A DNA stretch of 64,000 nt from Subdoligranulum variabile (GCA_004554775.1 SFKI01000016.1:28859-92858), one strand, 5' to 3'; counted from the first letter of the stretch, positions 35,775 to 45,052 are shown. The notes: a model not told the origin generated them from the letters alone. A program made the numbers and translations.

Positions 35775-36385
35775 CCCCAGACAGCCACGCACTGCGCAAA
35801 GCCAAAGTGTATGAAGCCGCGCTGACCCTGACGGCCCGGGGCATCAGTCCCGCCGCCATGACCATCCAGCAGCTGGCTGACGCTGCGGGTATTGGCAAAG
35901 GCACTGTGTACGAATATTTTGCCTCGAAGGAGGAGATCTGGCAGGGGCTGGCCCGCTACTGCTTTGAGCGCGAGAACGAGCGCATCGCCCTGCGGTTTGG
36001 CCGTTGCCGCACACTGGCCGATTTGGAAAAAGAGCTGGTCGACTACTTGCAGGAGGTCGCCGCCCAGCGGATGAGCACCTACAAGATTTTGGCCGCCAGC
36101 TTTGGCCAGCAGGGCCCGCTGCCCGATTGCACAGACGACTGCCGCCGCCAGCTGAATGCCATCACCGACGAACTGCTCGACCGCCTGCGCGCAGCCGGGG
36201 AAATTGACCCCTCCCTGACGATCGCCGCCTGCCACACGGCCCTGTTTTGCACCGTGACCGGCGGGCTGGTGGCCCTGTGCTGCAGCGCCGTCAGCGGGGA
36301 TGCCCTGCCGGATTTACCGCAAAACCTGCGCGACAATTTGCACAGGAGCTTGCGGGATGGGAAGCCTAAAGCCGCCCTTGTGTAA
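35771..36385 (+). CDS. TetR/AcrR family repressor of the RND pump
   Basis: 204 residues. The N-terminal HTH is typical (MTIQQLADAAGIGKGTVYEY then FASKEEIW). The C-terminal ligand domain is all-helical. Overlaps the pump gene by 4 bp, so it is co-transcribed and probably represses through the 20-bp palindrome at the promoter. The last codons (PKAALV and stop) fall inside a CCCTTGTGTAAAGGG repeat element, suggesting the repeat replaced the original 3' end. Confidence 0.88.
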   Translation: MTPDSHALRKAKVYEAALTLTARGISPAAMTIQQLADAAGIGKGTVYEYFASKEEIWQGLARYCFERENERIALRFGRCRTLADLEKELVDYLQEVAAQRMSTYKILAASFGQQGPLPDCTDDCRRQLNAITDELLDRLRAAGEIDPSLTIAACHTALFCTVTGGLVALCCSAVSGDALPDLPQNLRDNLHRSLRDGKPKAALV

Positions 36386-36520
36386 AGGGAGGTGGCAGCG
36401 CGTCAGCGCTGACGGATGGCTTGTAGCCTTACGAGAGCAGGTCAATGTATGGGCACAGTCACAATCCCCCGCCGCCTGCGGCGGAGCCCCCCCCTTACAC
36501 AGGGGGGCTTTTGGGCTGCT
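36361..36520. repeat. REP-like intergenic repeat (CCCTTGTGTAAAGGG family), copy 1
   Basis: Starts with AAGCC..CCCTTGTGTAAAGGG, contains GTCACAATCCCCC and ends in a C-rich/G-rich hairpin (CCCCCCCTTACACAGGGGGG). A related copy lies at 61424-61600, and fragments lie at 43755-43785, 46444-46468 and 49259-49280. Only hairpins and no gene between 36386 and 36598. Confidence 0.6.
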
Positions 36521-36567
36521 GCCTGCCGCACGATCCGCGACCATTCAAAAAGTATCACACCAACGTC

Positions 36568-36600
36568 AAAAGCGCACCCATTCCGGGTGCGCTTTTTCTT
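36568..36600. terminator. Bidirectional terminator
   Basis: AAAAGCGCACCC pairs with GGGTGCGCTTTT around a short loop; T-runs follow on both strands. It overlaps the stop of the truncated penicillin-binding protein. Confidence 0.8.
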
Positions 36601-37915
36601 ATCCAGAATTGACTACCGGACCCATTCGGTCGGCTGTATAATACTCGCTGCGCTTGATCTCGCCGGGCAGGTCGATGCCGGTGGGGTCCCGTAGGCCAAA
36701 GGCCGCAAAATAATCGCAGAAGCGTTCTTTTCCAAGCCGTGCGCCGATTTGGATAAAGCACGGGTTGCAGCTGACGGCCAGCCCCTGCGCAAAGGTCTCG
36801 GCACCGTGGATATGCCCGTTGGCGCAGCGGAAGCGTGTGCCCGCCACGCTGATTTTTCCAGCGCAAACAAAATAGTCGTTCGGCTTGCAGGCCCCGCTGT
36901 CCAGCGCGGCGGCTGCGGTGATGAGCTTGAACACGCTGCCCGGCTCGTACAAATCGCTGATGGCCTTATTGCGCCACTGCGCCTGCTGCGCTTTTTGCAG
37001 GGCAGCGCTGCGCTCCTCGCCGGTCAGGGCATCCACCGCCGCGCGGGTGTCGTCGTCGATGAGCCTGCGCGGGGTGTTGGGGTCGTAGTCCGGCTGGCAG
37101 CTCATCGCCAGCACGGCCCCGGTCTGTACATCCATCACAATACCCACGCCGCGCTCGGCCACATGGTGCTCCTGCACGGCGGCGGATAGAGCGCTTTCAA
37201 GCCAGTGCTGGATCTCCGCGTCGATCGTCAGCGTCAGGCTGCTGCCGGGCACGGCTTCCTGTAAGGTCTGGTAGTGGGTGGGCATGTCGTAACCCCAAGC
37301 GTTTTTGGCCGTTAAAATCTGGCCGTTCTGGCCGGTCAGTTCCTTATTGTAGTACAGCTCCAACCCCCACAGGCCTGCGTTGTCGACATCGGTAAAGCCG
37401 AGAAGCCCGCCCATAAAATCCCCCTGCGGGTAGACGCGGCGGGTATCCTGCCTGATCTGGATGCCTTTCGCGTCATGCTCCTGGCACCAGTCCCGCACGG
37501 CATCGGCCATTTCGCGGCTGACGCGGCGGCGCAGCAGGCAGTCGTTCGAGGTACGCACCGAGAATTTTTGCAGCGTTTCCGCATAATCTATTTCTAATAT
37601 TTCACTCAGCGCTCTGGCGGCGGGCTCGACAAGGTCGTCGGCCAGCTCACGCGGGGCGGCGCGGATGGTCCAGCAGGTCTCGCTGGCCGCCAGCAGCATC
37701 CCGTCGGCTGAGGTGATCTCGCCCCGGGCCGCGGGCAGTGTAGCCCCGCGCAGCTGCTGGTCGGCGGCGCGGGCGGCGTAACCGGCGGCATCCACCAGCT
37801 GCAACGCAGCCAGCCGCACCACCAGCCCTCCCAGACATCCAACGGCAAGGACCCCCGCCAACAGCCTTGTGCGCAGCCGCATGCTTTTGGTTTGCAGGGG
37901 TGAAAGATAGCGCAT
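36599..37915 (-). pseudogene. Class B penicillin-binding protein, truncated before the KTG motif
   Basis: 438 codons of an FtsI/SpoVD-type transpeptidase. An N-terminal membrane helix is followed by the dimerisation domain and the transpeptidase domain with SVFK (Ser327) and SCN (Ser382). The frame ends at SEYYTADRMGPVVNSG, just where the family would continue toward the KTG motif and beta-sheet core, and roughly 130 or more residues are missing. The stop lies inside a terminator hairpin bordering repeat DNA. Start ATG 37915 follows AAAGGGGGA. Without KTG it should not crosslink peptidoglycan, though it might still bind partners. Confidence 0.8.
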
Positions 37916-37998
37916 ACAGTTCCCCCTTTTCATCGTAGTTGGGTCTTTTTCAAGCTATGAAAGCGTCTTTGGCAAAATGCCGAAATTCGGGGGCCAAA

Positions 37999-38075
37999 TT
38001 CGTTTAAACGTCAATTGACCTCTAAACGAAAACAGCGTACAATGGTAAGCAATGAATTTGACAATAAATTGTCAA
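37999..38075 (+). promoter_or_regulatory. Promoter and two operator dyads of the alcohol dehydrogenase gene
   Basis: Promoter TTGACC (38015-38020), 17-bp spacer, TACAAT (38038-38043). Inverted repeat TTCGTTTA / TAAACGAA (37999-38006, 38023-38030) brackets the -35. A second dyad TTGACAATAAATTGTCAA (38058-38075) lies in the leader. It is reminiscent of, but not identical to, Rex redox sites. Confidence 0.7.
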
Positions 38076-38096
38076 GCTATGAAGGAGGCACTTTCT

Positions 38097-39314
38097 ATGG
38101 CAAGATTTACTCTCCCCCGTGACCTGTACCACGGCCCCAAAGCGTTGGAGGCACTGAAAACTCTGCCCGGCAAACGCGCAATGATCTGCGTGGGCGGCGG
38201 TTCTATGAAGCGTTTTGGCTTCTTGGATCGTGCCGAGGCTTACTTAAAAGAAGCCGGCATGGAAGTGGAGCTGTTTGAGGGCATCGAGCCTGACCCGTCC
38301 GTTGAGACCGTCATGAAGGGCGCAGCCGCGATGGAGAAATTCCAGCCCGACTGGATCGTGGCGATCGGCGGCGGTTCCCCCATCGACGCCGCCAAGGCCA
38401 TGTGGATCAAGTACGAGTATCCCGACATCACCTTTGAGGATATGTGCAAGGTCTTTGGCATCCCGCCGCTGCGCCGTAAAGCACATTTCTGCGCCATTTC
38501 TTCCACCTCCGGTACTGCGACCGAGGTCACGGCGTTCTCCATCATCACCGACTATGAGAAGGGCATCAAGTACCCCATCGCTGACTTTGAGATCACGCCC
38601 GATGTCGCTATCGTTGACCCCGAACTGGCCCACACTATGCCCAAAAAGCTGGTGGCCCACACCGGTATGGACGCGATGACCCACGCCATCGAGGCTTATG
38701 TTTCCACCGCCAACTGCGACTTTACCGACCCGCTGGCCCTGCACGCCATTGAGATGATCCAGGCCGACCTGGTTGGCAGCTATAACGGCGATATGGCCAA
38801 GCGCGACGCGATGCACAACGCACAGTGCCTGGCCGGCATGGCGTTCTCGAACGCACTGCTTGGCATCGTACACAGCATGGCCCACAAGACCGGTGCCGCC
38901 TTTGCCGATTACGGCGCACACATCATCCACGGCGCGGCCAACGCCATGTATCTGCCCAAGGTCATCGCTTTCAACGCCAAAGACCCGACCGCCAAGGCCC
39001 GCTATGGCGTGATTGCCGACAAGATGAACCTGGGCGGCGCAAGCGATGACGAGAAGGTCGCATTGCTCATCAAGTACCTGCGCGGCATGAATGACGATTT
39101 GAACATCCCGCACTGCATCGGCCATTACGGCCCCGACTCTTACCCCTGCGAGCAGGGCTTTGTGCCGGAGAATGTGTTCCTGGAAAGACTTCCTGAGATT
39201 GCCAAGAACGCCATCGCCGACGCCTGCACGGGCTCCAACCCGCGCCAGCCCAGCCAGGAAGAGATGGAAAAGCTGCTCAAGTGCTGCTACTACGACACCG
39301 AAGTCGATTTCTGA
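38097..39314 (+). CDS. Iron-containing alcohol dehydrogenase
   Basis: 405 residues of the group III (Fe-ADH) family. The NAD(P)-binding glycine loop is IVAIGGGSPIDAAKA. Metal ligands sit in HTGMDAMTHAIEAYV (Asp and His), GIVHSMAHKTGA (His) and YGAHIIHGAANA (His). These enzymes interconvert alcohols and aldehydes, often regenerating NAD+ in fermentation (butanol, propanediol or lactaldehyde type). Start chosen by AAGGAGG 8 nt upstream. Two operator-like dyads at its promoter point to redox or metabolite control. Own terminator downstream. Confidence 0.93.
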   Translation: MARFTLPRDLYHGPKALEALKTLPGKRAMICVGGGSMKRFGFLDRAEAYLKEAGMEVELFEGIEPDPSVETVMKGAAAMEKFQPDWIVAIGGGSPIDAAKAMWIKYEYPDITFEDMCKVFGIPPLRRKAHFCAISSTSGTATEVTAFSIITDYEKGIKYPIADFEITPDVAIVDPELAHTMPKKLVAHTGMDAMTHAIEAYVSTANCDFTDPLALHAIEMIQADLVGSYNGDMAKRDAMHNAQCLAGMAFSNALLGIVHSMAHKTGAAFADYGAHIIHGAANAMYLPKVIAFNAKDPTAKARYGVIADKMNLGGASDDEKVALLIKYLRGMNDDLNIPHCIGHYGPDSYPCEQGFVPENVFLERLPEIAKNAIADACTGSNPRQPSQEEMEKLLKCCYYDTEVDF

Positions 39315-39327
39315 TCATACCCATTGC

Positions 39328-39356
39328 CGGGCCCCCTTGCGGGGGCCCGTTTTTTG
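39328..39356 (+). terminator. Terminator of the alcohol dehydrogenase gene
   Basis: CGGGCCCCC / GGGGGCCCG, 4-nt loop, then six or more T. Confidence 0.92.
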
Positions 39357-39460
39357 TGCCGCGAAACTGGGCAATATCCTTGCGATTGCATTTTTTGCTG
39401 TTTGTCGTGCTTTCCGGGGCATTTGGGTAATTTTTGTCTGTCCATCTTATTTTTATACAA

Positions 39461-39489
39461 TTGCAACCGCCCCGGCCGTGCGGTATAAT
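39461..39489 (+). promoter_or_regulatory. Promoter of the second MATE gene
   Basis: TTGCAA (39461-39466), 17-bp spacer, TATAAT (39484-39489). Confidence 0.8.
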
Positions 39490-39557
39490 AAAAGGCATAT
39501 CGTGCAGATATTGTGCACTTTTGGTTTTGGTATAGTGAAAAAGGAGGAACCCCCGGT

Positions 39558-40913
39558 ATGGGTAGCGCAACGCAAAATCAGGCACCGCTGTTTACGCGGG
39601 CATCGCTGGCAGCGCTAATCTGGCCGCTGTTTTTAGAGCAGACGCTGAGCGTGACAATGGGCATGGCCGACACTTTGATGGTGGCCGGTGTGGGCGAAGC
39701 TGCCGTGTCCAGTGTTTCGCTGGTGGACAGCCTGAACATTTTGATCATTCAAATTCTGGCGGCACTGGCTACCGGCGGCGCAGTCATTGCCAGCCAGTAC
39801 CTGGGCCGCAAGGACGCTGAAAGCGCCCAGCGCAGCGCAGCCCAGCTGTACAGCGTGCTCGGCATCGCCACCATTACGGTGGGGGCCGCCTGCCTGGTGT
39901 TGTCCCGCCCGATCCTGCGCGGCGTGTTCGGCAGCATCGACGACGACGTGATGCGGTACGCGCAGCAGTATTTCATCATCAGCGCCATCTCCTACCCGTT
40001 CATCGGGCTGTATAACGGCGGTGCGGCGCTGTTCCGCGCGCAGGGCAACAGCCGCATCAGCATGCTGGCAAGCCTTGTGATGAACATTATCAACATTGCG
40101 GGCAATGCACTGCTGATTTATGGCTTCCGCATGGGGGTCATCGGCGCGGCGTTGGCCACGCTGTTCGGCCGCGTATTTGCGGCAGTGTGGATCTTGTGGC
40201 AGAACCAGAACATGCACAATCCGCTGCGGGTTGCCAGCTTTGCCGACCTGCGTCCACGCAAAAAACCGATTTTGCAGATCTTGTCCATCGGCATCCCCTC
40301 GGGTTTGGAAAACGGTATGTTCCAGATCGGCAAGCTCTGCGTCAGCAGCCTGACTTCGACTTTGGGCACGGCGGCCATTGCGGCCAATGCGGTGGCAAAC
40401 TCGGTCAGCACCATGGCGAACATCCCCGGCGCGACAATGAACCTGGCGATGATCCCGGTGGTGGGCCGCTGCCTGGGTGCCGGGGACAAAAAGCAGGCGA
40501 AGAAATATTCCCTGCTGCTGATGGGCCTGGGCATGCTGGGTCTGGGCATTACCAACGCTGCACTGTTTATTTTGCTGCCCGAAGTTGTGACCTGGTTCCA
40601 TCTTTCGGCCGAGGCTGCCGCCATGTGTACAACGGTGGTACACTGGTTCAACCTGTTCAGCATTCTGTTCTGGGCGATGAGCTTTACCCTGCCCAACGCC
40701 CTGCGCAGTGGTGGCGACGCCAAGTTTACAATGCTGGTCAGCATCGTGAGCATGTGGCTATTCCGCGTGATTTTGAGCTATTTCTTTGTGCTGCAAATGC
40801 ACATGGGCCTGACCGGCGTCTGGTTCGGCATGTTCGTAGACTGGATCTGCCGCAGCATCTGCTTTGGGATACGGTTTTACAGCGGAAAATGGATGGAGCA
40901 TAAGGTTATTTAA
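39558..40913 (+). CDS. MATE family efflux transporter (NorM-like)
   Basis: 451 residues with twelve hydrophobic helices. MATE landmarks: WPLFLEQTLSVTMGMADTLM in helix 1, GNSRISMLASLVMNIINIAG in the N-lobe and the internal repeat in the second half (IPSGLENGMFQIGKL). Start ATG 39558 follows AAGGAGG. Monocistronic with its own promoter and terminator. Distinct from the MATE protein at 17 kb: the first and last helices differ and no MepA-type C-lobe signature is present. Cargo unknown. Confidence 0.88.
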   Translation: MGSATQNQAPLFTRASLAALIWPLFLEQTLSVTMGMADTLMVAGVGEAAVSSVSLVDSLNILIIQILAALATGGAVIASQYLGRKDAESAQRSAAQLYSVLGIATITVGAACLVLSRPILRGVFGSIDDDVMRYAQQYFIISAISYPFIGLYNGGAALFRAQGNSRISMLASLVMNIINIAGNALLIYGFRMGVIGAALATLFGRVFAAVWILWQNQNMHNPLRVASFADLRPRKKPILQILSIGIPSGLENGMFQIGKLCVSSLTSTLGTAAIAANAVANSVSTMANIPGATMNLAMIPVVGRCLGAGDKKQAKKYSLLLMGLGMLGLGITNAALFILLPEVVTWFHLSAEAAAMCTTVVHWFNLFSILFWAMSFTLPNALRSGGDAKFTMLVSIVSMWLFRVILSYFFVLQMHMGLTGVWFGMFVDWICRSICFGIRFYSGKWMEHKVI

Positions 40914-40940
40914 GTTTGCTGCTGTTTTACGTTTTATGTG

Positions 40941-40968
40941 GGGCACCGCTTTGCGGTGTCCTTTTTTT
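40941..40968 (+). terminator. Terminator of the second MATE gene
   Basis: GGGCACCGC / GCGGTGTCC with a 3-nt loop and seven T. Confidence 0.9.
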
Positions 40969-41039
40969 GTTGGCGTATTTTGCTGCTTTTTTCCGTGCGT
41001 TTCGTAGGGAGGGGTCTTGCCCCTTTCTTGTGGTTGAGT

Positions 41040-41300
41040 GGTTGCGTGAGGTTGCGCGGGCGGATATGGAATCCGCCCCTACGGTAAACCATAAATTTTG
41101 CAATAACGCAAGGTGTTTTGGAAGGGTCAAGCCCCCTCCCTACGGGACCAACCTGCAAAGGGACGTAGGGGCGAACAGTGTTCGCCCGGGGAGTTGGGCG
41201 TTTACACAAGGTTGCACGGGGCGTCGAGGGCGCCGCCCCCTACGGGTTACACAAAAGTTCGAGTCTGCCCGGGGCGGGCCGATGACGAGCATCGGCCCCT
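41040..41300. repeat. Cluster of short GGGGCG hairpin repeats
   Basis: Four tandem units, each a short palindrome ending in CGCCCCTAC or its complement (near 41057-41080, 41165-41192, 41218-41244, 41274-41301). Similar single units occur near 48705-48735 and 63780-63805. No gene is present between 40969 and 41453 apart from these. Confidence 0.6.
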
Positions 41301-41326
41301 ACAGAACGGGGATCACCCATTAAAAA

Positions 41327-41352
41327 GGCCCTGCCGCAAGGTAGGCAGGGCC
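41327..41352 (-). terminator. Orphan hairpin oriented as a minus-strand terminator
   Basis: GGCCCTGCC / GGCAGGGCC, followed on the minus strand by TTTTTAA. No minus-strand gene ends nearby, so it may simply insulate the next promoter. Confidence 0.5.
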
Positions 41353-41380
41353 GCCAGGCTCCCCCAAAAAACAATCCATA

Positions 41381-41438
41381 TTGACAACTTCGGTCTACTG
41401 TGATAGACTAAGCATAAAGCAAGTCTATTGCAATAGAC
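41381..41438 (+). promoter_or_regulatory. Promoter and two BlaI-type operators of the M56/M23 operon
   Basis: Promoter TTGACA (41381-41386), 17-bp spacer, TAGACT (41404-41409). Operator 1 GTCTACTGTGATAGAC (41393-41408) covers the -10. Operator 2 GTCTATTGCAATAGAC (41423-41438) is 30 bp further on, just ahead of the ribosome site. Two near-identical dyads on one promoter fit cooperative binding of a BlaI-like dimer. Confidence 0.85.
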
Positions 41439-41453
41439 CAAAGGAGCATCGCC

Positions 41454-41816
41454 ATGAATCATTTAGCCGAAGCCGAATACCGTTTTGCCTGCCTGGTGTG
41501 GGAGCATGAACCTTTGTCCAGCGGGCAGCTGGTCAAACTGGCGGCCGCCGAACTGGGCTGGAAAAAAAGCACCACCTACACCGTGCTGAAAAAACTGTGT
41601 GAGCGCGGCATTCTGCAAAACGAGAGCGGCACTGTGACCAGCCTTGTGAAAAAGGAGGAAGTCCAATGCGCTGAGAGCGCCGCCGTGGTCGATAAGACCT
41701 TTGACGGCAGCCTGCCGCGGTTTGTGGCGGCTTTTTTGAACTCGAAGCCCATCAGTGATGCCGAAGCCGCCGAGATCCGCGCCCTGCTGGACGCGGCCCA
41801 ACATAAGGAGGGGTGA
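41454..41816 (+). CDS. BlaI/MecI/CopY-family repressor
   Basis: A 120-residue winged-helix repressor. The recognition region GWKKSTTYTVLKKLCERGIL is the typical BlaI/MecI pattern, and the C-terminal helices form the dimer and carry the site normally cleaved on induction. It is followed by an M56 protease gene (the usual BlaR1 partner) whose start lies 5 bp after the stop. Two operator dyads at the promoter imply autorepression. Confidence 0.92.
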   Translation: MNHLAEAEYRFACLVWEHEPLSSGQLVKLAAAELGWKKSTTYTVLKKLCERGILQNESGTVTSLVKKEEVQCAESAAVVDKTFDGSLPRFVAAFLNSKPISDAEAAEIRALLDAAQHKEG

Positions 41817-41821
41817 CGTGC

Positions 41822-43753
41822 ATGCAAACCACCGTTGTTTCGTTTTTGCTGCTTAGCCTGTGGGGCGGTGCGGCGGCACTGGCGGCGTGGGTCGTCTGCC
41901 GTTTGCTGCGCCGTGCCCATGCACCCAGCCGGTTTTTGTGCTGGCTGTGGCTGGCCGTGGGGCTGCGGTTCGTGCTGCCGTTTGGCATCCCGCTTGCCCT
42001 GCCGCGCCCGCAAAATACCCAACTGGCCGAAGCCGCTGACACCGTACAGGCCCTGTCCCAGCCGGAGCTGACCGCCCCAGCGCTGCCTGCCATGACAGCG
42101 GCCTCCCCTGCCGCACCTGCGCCGTGGCACGCGGGCCTGACCGTGTGGCATCTGCTGGCGACGGTGTGGGCCGTGGGCGTGGCGGTGCTGGCTGTGCGCG
42201 CCGTGTGGGGGTATCTGCGCTTATCCCGCCGGGTAGCGCTGGCCTGCAAAACGCCGGATGGCTGCTACAGCGGTCCCTGCGTGCCCGCGCCCTTTACGCT
42301 GGGCCTGCTGCGCCCGCGCGTTTACCTGCCCGCCGGGCTGAACGGCCCGGCGCGTGACGCCGTTATTTTGCATGAGCGTACCCACATCCGCCGGGGCGAC
42401 CCGCTGACCAAGCCGCTGTTTTACGCGGTGGTCTGCCTACACTGGTTCAATCCGCTGGCATGGCTGGCGTTCCGCGAGTTTGAGCGCGACATGGAAGCCG
42501 CCTGCGACGAAGCCGCTGTGCGCGGCCAGCCCAGCGCCGCCCGCACCGCCTACTGCGAGAGCATTTTGCGCTTTGCCATGCAGGGGCGCGGCGTGCCCGG
42601 CAGCCTGGCCTTTGGGCAGGGCAGCGCCAAAACGCGCATTGTACATCTGCTGCATTACCGCCGCCTGGGGGCCGGGGCCATGGTGGTTTGCGCCGTGGTC
42701 ATTGCCGCCAGCATGACGGCCTGCATGGTGCAGCCCACTTTGCAGGATACCCCCGCCACCGGGGAGACCGCCGCAACACCTGAAACAGCCCAGCCGGAGG
42801 AAACCCCTGCCCCGACAGCTGCCCCGGAGGTTGTCTCTGCCGCCGCCAGCCAGCTGCCGCTGCTGGAGGATCCTGCCAACAGCCCGCTGTTTATCGACCC
42901 CGTGCCGGATTACACCTACATTTCCCGCTTTAAAAGCGACAGCCACCGCGGCGACGATCTGCACGCTGCTGAAGGCACCGATGTGCTGGCCGCAGCCGAC
43001 GGCGTTGTGACACAGGCAGGCGAGCATTTCAGCTACGGTAACTTTGTGGTCATCGACCACGGCACCAACGCCGAGGGGCACAGCTGGCGCACTCTGTATG
43101 CCCACCTGCAAAGTGCCATCGTGCAAACCGGGCAGACCGTTACACAGGGGCAGCTGATCGGCTATGTGGGGAACACCGGCAAATCCACCGGCAACCACTG
43201 CCATTTTGAGGTGTCCGTGGACGGCGTGCTGACCTCGCCGCGCTGGTTTACGGCCTACCATGGCGAGGGCGACCACGCTGGGCCGACCGACGAGGAGCGG
43301 CAGGAGCTGCTTGACAGCTGCGCCGCTGCCAAGCAGGACGATACCGTCCACACACTGGAGGAGGCCCTGACCTTTACGCTGCAAAACCCGATGCCCGATT
43401 ATGAGCAGGTCAGCGCCACCTTTGCCGATACCCACACCGGCGTGGACCTGGCAGCACCCGAGGGCACCGCCGTGCTGGCCCCTGCGGACGGCATGGTGAC
43501 GGAATGCAGCTACAATGGCGACGACGGGTATTATCTGGTACTGCTGCACGGCGAGGTCGACGGTGTCACCTGGAAAACACGGTACACCCACCTGAGCACC
43601 GTAAATGTGCAGGTCGGCCAAGGAGTGGCGCAGGGGTATCCCATCGCCAACTGCGGCAGCACCGGGGCCAGCACCGGCCCGCACCTGCATTGGGAAGTGC
43701 TGAAAGACGGCGAGCCTGTGGACCCGCAAGGGGTTTGCGAGGGTCTATTTTAG
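41822..43753 (+). CDS. M56 (BlaR1-type) membrane protease fused to two extracellular M23 domains
   Basis: 643 residues. Four membrane helices (about 5-28, 38-60, 105-132, 281-303). The zinc protease motif HERTH (184-188) and FERDMEAACDE lie in the cytoplasmic loop, as in BlaR1. After the last helix come a Pro/Thr/Ala linker and two M23/LytM modules instead of the penicillin-binding domain. First module: HRGDD (His375, Asp379) and HCHFE (His459, His461). Second: HTGVD (His538, Asp542) and HLHWE (His621, His623). All zinc ligands are present in both. Start ATG after AAGGAGGGG. Likely a sensor that recognises or cuts peptidoglycan outside and cleaves the BlaI-like repressor inside. Confidence 0.88.
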   Translation: MQTTVVSFLLLSLWGGAAALAAWVVCRLLRRAHAPSRFLCWLWLAVGLRFVLPFGIPLALPRPQNTQLAEAADTVQALSQPELTAPALPAMTAASPAAPAPWHAGLTVWHLLATVWAVGVAVLAVRAVWGYLRLSRRVALACKTPDGCYSGPCVPAPFTLGLLRPRVYLPAGLNGPARDAVILHERTHIRRGDPLTKPLFYAVVCLHWFNPLAWLAFREFERDMEAACDEAAVRGQPSAARTAYCESILRFAMQGRGVPGSLAFGQGSAKTRIVHLLHYRRLGAGAMVVCAVVIAASMTACMVQPTLQDTPATGETAATPETAQPEETPAPTAAPEVVSAAASQLPLLEDPANSPLFIDPVPDYTYISRFKSDSHRGDDLHAAEGTDVLAAADGVVTQAGEHFSYGNFVVIDHGTNAEGHSWRTLYAHLQSAIVQTGQTVTQGQLIGYVGNTGKSTGNHCHFEVSVDGVLTSPRWFTAYHGEGDHAGPTDEERQELLDSCAAAKQDDTVHTLEEALTFTLQNPMPDYEQVSATFADTHTGVDLAAPEGTAVLAPADGMVTECSYNGDDGYYLVLLHGEVDGVTWKTRYTHLSTVNVQVGQGVAQGYPIANCGSTGASTGPHLHWEVLKDGEPVDPQGVCEGLF

Positions 43754-43822
43754 TGTTGCCAAATGGCCCCCTGTGTGAGGGGGCCGCTCGGTGACGCGCC
43801 ATTCTATTAAACAGGTATTACT

Positions 43823-45052
43823 ATGAAATCCTTTTCCATCGGCCCCGCCCTGTTGGCGGCGGGGCTGCTTTTTTGCACCCTTTTGGTGCCGTTGGATGTA
43901 TTGGCGGACAGCAAAAAGGACGAATTATCGTCCAAACAAAGTCAAGCCCAGCAGGCTTACAACGAAGCCCGGCAGGAGCTGGAGGAGCTGCAAAACCAGC
44001 AAAGCGAGACCCAAAGCCAGATCGACCAGCTGCAAGGGCAGAGTGCCGAGGTCGCGGCCCAGCTAAGCGACATCTACACAGCCTTGCAGGATGCCCAGCG
44101 CCTGCTGGATGAGCGCACCGCTGCTGCCGAGCAGGCTGCGCAGGCCCTGGCCGATAAGCAGGCCGAATACGACGCCAGCTTGGCCCGCTGCAAAAGTCAG
44201 ATGGGTGCCATGCAGCTGTTGGACGGCGGCGGCAGCATTGCCCTGCTGCTGCAAGCCCGCAGCCTGTACGAGATGCTGACCTTTGCCGAGACCCTGCGCG
44301 AGCTGGCCGCGCACAACAGCGCCGCGCTGGCACAGCTGAGCACCGAAGCCGAAGCGCTCGCCGCCGCCCGTGCCGAAGCCCAGACTGCCGCTGAGGAAGC
44401 CGAGACCGCCCGCGCGGCGCTGGACGCCCAGCAAGCGGCCCTGCAAACCACACAAAATGAACTGGGCAGTGCGCTGCAAGCGGCCAACACGGCCCTGACC
44501 GAGCAGCAGGCCGCCGAACAGGCGCAGGCCGTCGTGACCGAAGCCGCCCGCAAAGCCTACCTGCAAGCCACCGCCGAGTTGGATGCCTACGCCCGCGCGC
44601 AAAGCAGCAAGTACACCACCGCCGACCTGCACCTGACGAGTCTTGCGTTCCGCTGCCCGCTGGACAGCTATGGGCGCATCACGACCCAGTTTGGCGAGGC
44701 CGACCCCTGGGGCATCCCCCACCGGGGCACCGATTTTGCCGCCCCGGGCGGCACGCCGGTCTACGCCATTGCCGACGGTATTGTGAGCGCAGCGGCCGCC
44801 ATGTACAGCTACGGCAACTGTGTGCAGATCAGCCACGGCACAGCCGATGACGGCAATACCTACGACAGCCTGTACGCCCATTTAAGCAGCATCGCCGTCA
44901 GCCAGGGCAGCGCCGTGACCAAGGGGCAGGTCATTGGCTATGTAGGCAACACCGGCAATGTTTACAGCACCGGGGGCGGCGGCTATCATCTGCATCTGGA
45001 GCTGCGGGTCAACCGCGCCCGCGTGAACCCGCTATCCTACGTACCGCAATGA
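43823..45052 (+). CDS. Secreted M23 peptidase with N-terminal coiled coil (CwlO/EnvC-like)
   Basis: 409 residues. Signal peptide (LLAAGLLFCTLLVPLDVLAD), then a long coiled coil (about 32-260, Gln/Ala/Glu-rich heptads), then an M23 domain with HRGTDF (His300, Asp304) and HLHLE (His389, His391). Such proteins are held inactive or positioned by the coiled coil and cut peptide crosslinks in the wall. Follows the M56 gene after 69 bp containing a fragment of a REP-like repeat and overlaps the next gene by ATGA. Confidence 0.88.
   Translation: MKSFSIGPALLAAGLLFCTLLVPLDVLADSKKDELSSKQSQAQQAYNEARQELEELQNQQSETQSQIDQLQGQSAEVAAQLSDIYTALQDAQRLLDERTAAAEQAAQALADKQAEYDASLARCKSQMGAMQLLDGGGSIALLLQARSLYEMLTFAETLRELAAHNSAALAQLSTEAEALAAARAEAQTAAEEAETARAALDAQQAALQTTQNELGSALQAANTALTEQQAAEQAQAVVTEAARKAYLQATAELDAYARAQSSKYTTADLHLTSLAFRCPLDSYGRITTQFGEADPWGIPHRGTDFAAPGGTPVYAIADGIVSAAAAMYSYGNCVQISHGTADDGNTYDSLYAHLSSIAVSQGSAVTKGQVIGYVGNTGNVYSTGGGGYHLHLELRVNRARVNPLSYVPQ

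Noticed and set aside
38058..38075. Rex-binding site
   Set aside because: Half-site TTGACA differs from the usual TTGT(G/T)A pattern, so it is left as an unnamed operator.
41258..41272. tRNA T-loop like GTTCGAGTC
   Set aside because: No accompanying acceptor, anticodon or D stems.
41040..41300. CRISPR-like array of short palindromes
   Set aside because: Units are not identical, are not evenly spaced, and lack spacers; better explained as REP-like hairpins.
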